Positions 9,476 through 17,900 of a stretch of DNA of 19,548 bases are shown in pieces (the stretch's first letter is position 1; each line of letters starts with the position of its first letter). The notes under the pieces are model-generated. The model worked only from the letters and a program-made list of their open reading frames with translations, was not told the origin of the DNA and made no database searches. The stretch is from NCBI GenBank assembly GCA_000310025.1, contig FN649752.1, forward strand, positions 2,586,645 to 2,606,192, read 5' to 3'. A program made the translations under genes and the position numbers. Source of the stretch: Ectocarpus siliculosus. Lineage: Eukaryota > Sar > Phaeophyceae > Ectocarpales > Ectocarpaceae.

Positions 9476-9722
9476 CTACGAGACTAAACCGGCCTTTAAG
9501 AGGGCACCCGGCCTTACGTAGAATCGGCCCTGTATAAGGACGGTTCCGTCCTTAATGAGGATTTCTATTTCCTCAATAAGGCCGTACCGTGCGCCTACAT
9601 ACTGTAGTTTGAAAAATCGGTGCATTGCTATCACGTTCATGCCATGCTTCCTTTCTTCGTCTCTCAGGTACATACGCGTCCAGCCGAGAGAAATAGCAAT
9701 TCCGGCGGACAAAACATGAATA
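9476..9722 (-). pseudogene. Unidentified terminal exon or gene remnant, about 82 codons
   Basis: The minus-strand frame is open from an acceptor (TTTCTTTATTACAG, just right of 9722) to a TAG at 9476. The encoded peptide is balanced in composition (Glu, Lys, Ile, Gly, aromatic residues) and unlike the Ser/Pro/Arg-rich products of the surrounding chance frames. A stretch reading GLIEEIEI...DGTVLIQGRFYVRPGAL faintly recalls the strand pattern of BAH-type modules, but I cannot assign it. No upstream exon could be linked. It may be the last exon of a minus-strand gene, a relic of a transposon or virus, or chance. Confidence 0.3.
9535..9554. repeat. Inverted repeat, 9-bp arms
   Basis: TAAGGACGG, TT, CCGTCCTTA. 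The arms are perfect and lie inside the ORF at 9476-9722. Confidence 0.8.
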
Positions 9723-10753
9723 CTGTAATAAAGAAAACCTTTGGTAGAAAATAGACATCAGGCAGATCCCCCCGTTTCGCAGAAAAAGAAAGGAAGCAAG
9801 TCCGTACGCCTGTATGAATAATCAAAGAGACGGAACACCTGAGGTACGGAAAACAGGTCCAGCGAGAAACGATTTCAACGGCTCAAGCTGGCACGCCGTA
9901 GTTTGTACCTACGCCCAAACATACGCCGCCACTCAAAAACCGGTAGGCAAATGACCATCAAGTTGTACTGTATCCTTAGTTGTTTTGCAAGCCCAAAATA
10001 ACGACCCACCAGCACACAGCAGCACTATGCATTCATTCCTGCCATATTTACTTCCGAGAAACGACTGAAACGGCACATGTAACGGCATAGACGGCCAAAA
10101 TCCAGACAAAACCTCCTGAAAAAACCTAGACCACCACCGACACGGCAAACGCTGCACAAAGGCATGTGTCGGTAGGGGTACTGTCGCAGTGCCTTCGCTG
10201 GTAGAGTCGGGAGGGGTGCGTGCTGCTAGCTCCGCGAGGCTGTCCACTAAATAGCTGTGCACTACACTGTAGAGGGGGTGTCATATGCGGCGAAACCAGC
10301 GTCACTTTTGCGGAGAACGGCATTGGGCAGGCGGGGGGCCACAACCGGCCATTTTTACAGGGGGTGCCAGACCCCCTGAAAGGCGGCCACCACCGCCACC
10401 GGCCTTACTATTACATCACGCAGGCGGCCTTATTCACGCGGCCACATATATCATAGGGCCCCACTACTGACTCCTTTGCTCGCAACTACCCCCCCACCCT
10501 TAACCCCCTGCATGCAGAAGAGATCGGTGTGCAGGCACCCCCCTGGTGCGTAGCCACGCAACCAACAACAACCGTAGCAGCGGTTGGAGGGTGGGTAGTA
10601 GGTCACGACCTGTGCGGACCATCCTGCTCCCGCTTACAATCTTACAATGTACAACGCCGCCCCAGCAGTACAGCAGTAGGTTACCGTAACGGCGGTGGCA
10701 AGGTGATTTGTTTGAAGCACCCACGAATTCCACCGAGAGCTAGCGTTGCTCCC
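9723..10753. other. Intergenic, no gene recognised; hairpin at 10358-10378
   Basis: Several short open frames occur on both strands, none resembling a known family. A perfect hairpin (CAGGGGGT, 5-nt loop, ACCCCCTG) lies at 10358-10378, followed by GC-rich repeats of GGC/CCACC type to about 10405. Confidence 0.5.
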
Positions 10754-11329
10754 ATGGCAACACCTCTCTACAAGGAGCTGTGTTGGAAACGTGCGGAAGG
10801 CAGGGTGGCTGTGTTATGTACATACATGCGGGCACTAACGATGTGTGGGAGAGCTTGTGTTTTCAGCCGGTATTGTTGTTGGCTTCAGACCCTAACAAAG
10901 ACCGATAAATGCTTCTATAATAGTACTCGGCGCCAGCTCTTGAGAGCCTCTTGTTCGCAATCTACAGCTCTCCCTCTTTTTAACTGGGAGGGAGCCAGTG
11001 TCGACGCGATCGCCTGTGCAAAGCTTCCCGCAAGGCCCTACAGAGATTGTTTGTCTACATTTCGGAGAATGCCCCCTCCACGAGGGAAACGCCGAGCCGT
11101 GCGAAAACCATCTAGGGGGGTGGCATATTACGCGATATTGCGCCCTACCATATCAAGAATGAGAAGGGTGATTGTGCTCCTTATATGGAAATGCGGCCTG
11201 TGTACCAGTGCATTTGTTCAAATCCTTACCACTCCATGCAATACTTGCTTCGACGATACATATCCAAATTTGAAAAGTATAAGCGTGGTCATCGCACGGA
11301 TACACACCCTAAACGGACGAAAATTCTAG
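10754..11329 (+). CDS. Uncharacterised ORF, 191 aa, doubtful
   Basis: ATG at 10754 in fair context (CCC-ATG-G), TAG at 11327-11329. The frame is also open upstream to about 10529. The product is rich in Cys, Arg and Ser, with a basic patch (RGKRRAVRKPSR) about two-thirds along and a hydrophobic stretch (VIVLLIWKCGLCTSAFVQI) after it. I recognise no family. It is the longest plus-strand frame in the gap between the two spliced genes, but it lacks the codon and composition pattern of the recognised exons here, so it may be a chance frame. Confidence 0.2.
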   Translation: MATPLYKELCWKRAEGRVAVLCTYMRALTMCGRACVFSRYCCWLQTLTKTDKCFYNSTRRQLLRASCSQSTALPLFNWEGASVDAIACAKLPARPYRDCLSTFRRMPPPRGKRRAVRKPSRGVAYYAILRPTISRMRRVIVLLIWKCGLCTSAFVQILTTPCNTCFDDTYPNLKSISVVIARIHTLNGRKF

Positions 11330-12640
11330 CATGTCCCCAACAAGTGTCTCGTGCTTAGCACACAAGCACGATTCCTCTCAAGCAAGACTGCATCTCGGAC
11401 TGCCACCGCCGTGTGCGTGTGTTTCGTGTTCCTCCTCCACAACAGTATGCTTTTCTTCCCCACCCGGAGCCAAACGCTGCGCCATTTTTTTCGTCAACAC
11501 ACCTGGCCCCCCCATGCGATACACGTTCGTGTGCAGAGCTAAGGGACCACCGACGAACGTACCCTCAAAGCAGCTCTTTCCGGCACTCCGTACGTACATC
11601 ACAAAGCAACAGAGCAGCAGGTCCATGCTGCTGAGAAGACAACAACGACTCTAATGATAAGTAACGCAGGACAGCCGCAGCAACCACTGCGTGTGCGGCA
11701 GCAGCGGGTCTCTTGGATCAACACGAAGCGACCGGGCTGGCGTGAGGATTCACGGCATGGCGGCTGGGTGTGCGCAGCAGTGCCTATGCTACACACAGCC
11801 CTGCTGAGGTGTCGGTAAGATGTTGCAAGTCTGTGCCATGTCACACACAACCGCAGTCAGTGTGGTGTTGGGGCACGATTTTTTTGCGGGAAAAATGGAT
11901 GTTCGTTACGTACCGGGCACTACATGTAAAATTATCTTGCACCAAGCAGCGAGGCTGCAACGCCCAGAGCGATGAGTGCAGGACCAGCGTCGGTGCCAGC
12001 GATAAACCCTGCTCAGGTGGCCTAGAAGCCCCCTCTCTCGCCTTCCTTCCCCCTCACCGGAGAGATGAAGAGAGAGATGATTTGTTTGATGTGGTGTGTG
12101 CAGCTGGGTGTGTGCGTGTGAACACGGACAAGCGAACAGGAACCAACAGCCGAGCAGGGGGATAATTTGATAATTTGCTGGGTCGTGTTGTCGTGTTTGA
12201 TTTTTTGTACTTCGCCGCAACAAACGACTGAATGAGTAGAGAGAGAGTGAGAGCGAGAGAGGGAGAGAGGGTGTGAGTGTGTGTGCCAGAGAGAGAAAGA
12301 TAGAAGAACTAGCAGTGTAAGACACGCACAAACGCGCGCTTCGATACTCCAGTTCGGACACTTGCTGCTGTATCCTCCGTTGCTGTGGGAGAAAACAACA
12401 GGGATGTCGCTCGCATTTTTCTTGTTCGAAGGATTGGATAGAACACAGAACCCATGCACAAGCTCGGTCTCACCTGCCGAATACGGAACACCCCGGTGCC
12501 CCGAAAAGAGGGAGAGAGAGACGGAGGCCGGGGGATTGGCGGACACCGTAGCGACTGCTGTGCTGTGAACAGCTCAGCTCGCCTGTGTCTCTCGCGTCGC
12601 CTGCTGTGTCCACTCCACTCCACAACAACAACAACAGAGG
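11330..12640. other. Intergenic; purine/pyrimidine repeats, no gene recognised
   Basis: Many short overlapping frames occur on both strands, consistent with unconstrained sequence. A purine-rich GA/GT tract runs at about 12238-12302. This is the distal upstream region of the plus-strand membrane-protein gene. Confidence 0.5.
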
Positions 12641-12746
12641 GTCATTTTTTTTTTGTTCTCGATTTCCCCAATCGCGTCACCCCCACCTCCCTCTTTGTCT
12701 CCCGGTCTTTTTGTGCCCTCCGCTCGCACACACTTTTGCCAGCGCC
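12641..12746 (+). promoter_or_regulatory. Pyrimidine-rich leader/promoter of membrane-protein gene
   Basis: A T/C-rich stretch of about 100 nt (T9 run, then CCCCACCTCCCTCTTTGTCT) lies directly before the ATG at 12747. This is typical of a eukaryotic 5' leader with dispersed initiation. No TATA box was seen. Inference only. Confidence 0.35.
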
Positions 12747-12852
12747 ATGGACGGCGGTGGGATCATGGCCTGTGGACGAAGAACTGCTAGGATGAAAGGC
12801 TTGGCGAGGGTGGCTGTGCTCCTGTCGACGGCGATCTATGCGGTAGCACAAG
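12747..12852 (+). CDS. Membrane-protein gene exon 1: signal peptide
   Basis: ATG at 12747 in strong context (GCC-ATG-G); in-frame ATGs follow at 12765 and 12792. Residues 16-35 (MKGLARVAVLLSTAIYAVAQ) are a textbook signal sequence, so the Met at residue 16 could also serve as start. The exon ends CAA-G before GTGTGTGTGG, in phase 1. Confidence 0.75.
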
Positions 12853-14851
12853 GTGTGTGTGGGCTTGTTGTTGGTGGAAATCGGTGGACAGAGAGGAATA
12901 GGGAAGGCACAACATCCGGTGCAATTCGTTCATCGCCCTTCTGTGCATCATGGAATCACACCCCTTTTCTCGCACTGAGGCCGTATGCTCTGTCTTTTTG
13001 TGCAACGGGCTCGTTGTTGCGAGGGCACGTCGTGTCCCGTGCGGTCGTTGCCTGGAGCGCACGTACTCGTCCCCAAAGCGGCGTCGTTTTGGGTTTTGCT
13101 GCGGCGATGAAAGTGTAGCTATTTTTTGATGTCAACCCCGCGATGTACAGGACACAGCATCGCGATCGAACTATTACTGCTGCATTGCGGCGAACCGAAG
13201 TTTTTAGAGGACGAGGTTTCTCCACAGGCGAGCATCTCCCACAAGCGGGCCTCAGCACGCCCGCCCTTGTGGCGTGCCATCCATCCAGCCTCCCGCCCGG
13301 CCCCTACAGCAGTGAACACTTTTTCACCCCCGTCTCTTCACATTCAAAAATATGTGCCGCGTCTCTTTTTCCCTCTTGTAGTGTTCAAAGGTATGTGCAT
13401 CTGTAGCAACTAAAGAGTGAATTCTTCATTTTTCCGTTCTGTGGCCGACAACAACTCTCGAATAAGAAGCACCCACACCGCGTACCGCAACGTGTTTGCG
13501 GGTTCCCGTGCGGGGACGGCAAATGACTAGGGGTGGTGGGTGTGTCGGCGTTGTAGATACGTATTGAACGGCAGGGGACACGATTTGTTTTTGTGCGATG
13601 TACCTAAACGGCAGTTCCTGATCTGTCTGTCCCCGTCACCCCGGCGAACTAATAACTTCCCGACAGACCGAGAGCGGCGGGGCGTCCGAACATGTTTTTT
13701 TTTATCTACGACATTTCAATATCGTATCCATAAAATGCAACCATTTTTCTAAGTTAATTTATAGTATGCTCCACACACACACCCGCGCCGCTTGGCGCCG
13801 AGCCCTTTCCCAAGGTTTGTTTTTTTAAGAACAAAACAAGGCGCTCGCGCTGGCTGCTTTTCGCCGAACTAAAAGCTCACGGGCACAAACACAGCAGCAA
13901 CAGAAGTTTCGTCCCCTCTTCGGACAGAGTATCTTGCTTGCCCTGCCTACTTCTACAGCTGTCTTGAGTAGACAAGCGGTGGACCTATCCATTGCTCTGG
14001 CTGTGTGTTCTATAGCAAGTTTTGGCTCGATTTGTTCAGTCGGAAAGTGAACTTCTTTGCGGAGGAAATGCCGAACACCTTACGGCTTTAGTACGCACGT
14101 ACCGGTGTGGCACTCCTCTTGAAGCGGAGAACCACCGAAACGCGGAAATCGATCCAAATGGTTGAGGGCCCGAAAACACGGACAGGTTTGGGTTGCCTTC
14201 TTACATGTATGCATAGGAAGTGTATTTTGAGGGAGTTTTCTGACTGTTGGTTGTCTGAAAAGAGGCCGCTGTAACCAAGGACGCCGTGGGTAAAGCGGCA
14301 GATTTTACACGTGTATGCATGCATACGTTGGTCAGTTGCGACCACCATGTCACCGCTGCTTGTTTTTCTGTTCCAGATGCGGCAATCAAGCGAGCGCTGA
14401 TTTGAAGTGAAGACAAAACAAAAAAAAATAATCAAGAGAGTGATCGGAGGCAAGAAAATAAACCACACGTCCACTGTCACGAGCGATGCCGTCGACTACA
14501 TAAATAGTGTCGACTCTCCATGACCCCTGAAAGGCCGGATATCCCCTTGACAGACAGGCTCTGAGAGGGCTGTGCGTAAACGATATTGCTGTAGTCGTCA
14601 CGGCTGTCGCATGCAACAGACAGCCAGTACAGCGCTAGGCTGGCTGGGTTGGTTCTTTTTGCTTGAGGACGAGGTCTGTCCGTCGGCAGTTTGTACCGCT
14701 GCTGGCTACCGTACACAGTAGCTCCTTGCAGCTCTTGTGTGCTTTTCCTTTTTTTTGCTATTCGAAAAAATAAAAAATAAACACGCAGAATTCTTCGTGA
14801 ACTTGTTGGTGGTCGTTTCTGTTGTCCGTTGTCCGTGTCTCACTGCTACTG

Positions 14852-14913
<62 letters not shown>

Positions 14914-17900
14914 GCCCCCCGCTGTGCGCTGTATCATGGCGACGACGCTACTGTACGCGCAGAGACGTGCACCAGCGTTACGGTAACCGGTGGTGACTTC
15001 CCCGGCGATTACGAGCTAGGGGAGGGAGACGTGTACGTTGGGACGGACGATTCAACGCGCGTCCTACAGCCGGTTGTATTCGGTGAGGTTTTCTTCGGCA
15101 TGTATGCATATGTAGGAAAACATTCGAAGTACAGCAGTACAGTGTAAACGTTGCACAAAGCAAAGACTACCCGCCGTTCGAGAGAATGCACCGATCGAAG
15201 GAGTGGGTTTGAAGAAGTACTTGAAAGTGTTTATTATTCACAAGCAGTGCGTTTTCCAGAGGGAAGTGTATCTTGTGACCCACACGGGAGACATATTGGT
15301 ACATGCTGCACGAGGAATCGTATCTAGAACCAGGTGAATTATCCTCTATCAATTCATCCCTTGCATTGATTGTGTATCCTTATCTATGGATGGAGGTGGA
15401 TGTTCCGTGTTTGTCAAGTAATGAGAAAAAAATGAAACTGCTGGACGTCGTTGTTGTTGAGAACACAAGCAAAATCATCTCTTGTGCATCCACAGCAGAT
15501 TAAGAGTCCTGTCTCTCTCCCTGTCTCTCCTTGGCGGCGACGTCGATAAACCTACCAAATCTACCGCTTGTAGTGGACGGCCATGGCGGCGCACGGTATT
15601 AGATAATAGGTGCCCGTTCTTTTGTGGCCCGCACCTCCTGCTCTGTGGTCCCCGCTGCTTCTGTGCAATCGCGCGCGTGTGTGTGTTGTCCCATCTATTC
15701 TGGCGCCGGTTTGCAGGCCTTTCGGCGTATGTAACTGGCGTAACGGCCGGGGTCATAAGTCACATAACCCAGAGAAGGTCACACAGGATTTTTTTTTACG
15801 TTGTTGTTCGGTATGGCCCCACCTTTCCCCTTTCCCCCTGCGGTGCTTGCCTTGGTTTGTTTTCATCTCGAGAAGGGTTCAGCCATGCCTTTACCTCGTA
15901 AATCGTGAAGCCGCAGACAGCGTATCGTACAAGTTCGCCAAGAAAACTGCCGAATGGTGTAGAAAAGAGAAAACGTCCAGAATTAATTACGGGCGAGGCA
16001 CGCACATGGAGAGATATGGTTGTTGTAGCTTGGCGGCTTGCCTTTTGGGTCAGCCAGTCATTAGCGCGGTCGACGCAGGTCGAAGAACCTAGCACGCGCC
16101 GAAAGAGGCACTTACGCGGCGGTTTGGCGCCCGTGACGCAGAACCTGCTGAAACACAGGGCCGTTCGTGTTTGGACTGCTGTTGGTTCGAAGTTCGAGTG
16201 CCGTGTAGGTTCTGCAAGACCACCACGCGTGACACCATTTTCGGAAATTATTTATGCACGCGGGTGCGATATTGATGTTGTAGGACGTGTGGGATGGCAC
16301 GTATGGGGAAGTGCATTCACAGGACGCCGCATACAGGGGCTGTGCGATGGAATAACGGTGTGCGATCATGTCACGAGTGTGGTCAAGTGCGCTGGCACAA
16401 GACCTCACGTGTTTGGGGTTGTGATATATAGTCAGGATGGCTCATGATGCCGCTTATTCCAGTGTTGCATCAATGACGCATGATGCCGCTTTTTCCAGTG
16501 CTATATCACATGCACTCCCAGAAGTAGGTACTGAAGTAGAATGCGAACACAGAGGCGCGTATGCATAGCATTTCATGGCGGTTGCGCCGGTATTTCGGAG
16601 TGCAAGTCAAAACAAGACAGCGCAAGGAGGCACGAAAACAAAACAAAAAAAGACCAGGAATGCCAAGGCATGTCAGGCGTACTTTTGACGACTCTCGCCA
16701 GAACTATCCAGCAGGGTGTGTTGTGATGGTGCAAGATGATTGCGCTCACGTGTTTGTTTTCTCTGGCCCAGGACGAACACTACCTTTGCCTGTGTGCGCC
16801 CAACCTTTAGACGAGCGCGGACCCCAGTAAACCTGTCAAGCTTTGTGCCGTGGTGAATAGCCGTACGGGAGGAAGCAACTCGTTACGGGAGGAATAAAAA
16901 TGTTTTGCAGTTGTTCGCCGCTTTGCTTCGAGCTGCCATCAATCCGGATGACCAAGCAGAGCCAAAGCATGTCAAGTACTGCTGTTTTTTCGGGACGAAG
17001 AATAGAGCCGCGTTTGAGACACATGCCACGGCGGTTCTGTAGTCGTGCGCGGTCTGTGTGAGGAACGCGGCGATTCTCATGGACTCATGGGGACCGCAGC
17101 GGGATGATGGAATATTGAGAAGGGGTGGGAGAAATAAGGTTTGCCCGGTTGCGATAAAGGAGCTTTCGAGTTTCACGACAACTCCTGATCTTTTCTACAA
17201 GCTGCGGCACGGCGGACGGAGAACATTCGGTTCCGGGGCTTTACTCTCCCCCCGCTTACCCCGCCTTCAAAACCGAGCGAAACGCCTGGTGACATTTTCT
17301 TGTCCCGTGTCCCTTGTCCCGTGTACCCGTGTCCCGTCATTTGACCCCCCGGAACACAACGTATGCATACAATACGCAACTGCCGCCGTAATCGCAGAAC
17401 TGCCAGTCTAATCTCGCTCATCACCCGCCTCTCTCTCTCTCTTGTCTCTTCTCTGTTTCGTGGCTCCGCGTGTTTTTCTCGCGTTGCTCTCTTCGCCTCT
17501 GGCAGCGGAGAGCAGGGCACGAAGGAGCCTGGTGGGCGGTGGGGGCGATGGGGGCGGCGGCGGCGGCGGCGGCGGCAGGAGGAGAGGCCTCGCGAACGAT
17601 TGCGCGTCTCAGATGTGGATCCTGGCGGACACCGGGGCGGTCGAGGAGGCAGGATTCCCCTACTGTGAGTCGAGGTCACATGGGGACCGCCGCTGTTGTC
17701 GGTCTCGGTCTGTCTGCTGTCTGTGCATGTCGGCCGGAAGAGTTGCGAGCGGTGGGCATGAAACAAGGCCCAATGCGGCGCACGTATATATGTGGTGGTC
17801 CTTAGGAGGCGGAGGGTAGCACCACTGCCCCGAGCCGGTCGTGTGAAGTACTTACGTGATGCAGGAGTGGCCATTCTTCAAAGATGGTGTTTGCTTTTGT

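Larger units (their letters stand above)
15083..17505 (+). other. Membrane-protein gene intron 2
   Basis: 2423 nt. Frames at 15905-16447 (plus), 16541-16830 (plus) and 16883-17176 (minus) are open, but none resembles a family I know. A 36-nt direct repeat lies at 16443-16508 and a 14-nt tandem at 17300-17337. A missed phase 1-1 exon is possible. Confidence 0.5.

Noticed and set aside
10358-10378. Hairpin as a bacterial-type transcription terminator
   Set aside because: It is not followed by a T-run, and the context is eukaryotic.
12022-12546. 174-codon minus-strand frame rich in Ser, Leu and His
   Set aside because: The composition follows from the GA/GT-rich repeats; no splice or family support.
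17173-17874. 233-codon minus-strand frame rich in Arg and Pro
   Set aside because: Antisense to exon 3 and its flanks; low-complexity product explained by the GGC run and GC-rich sequence.
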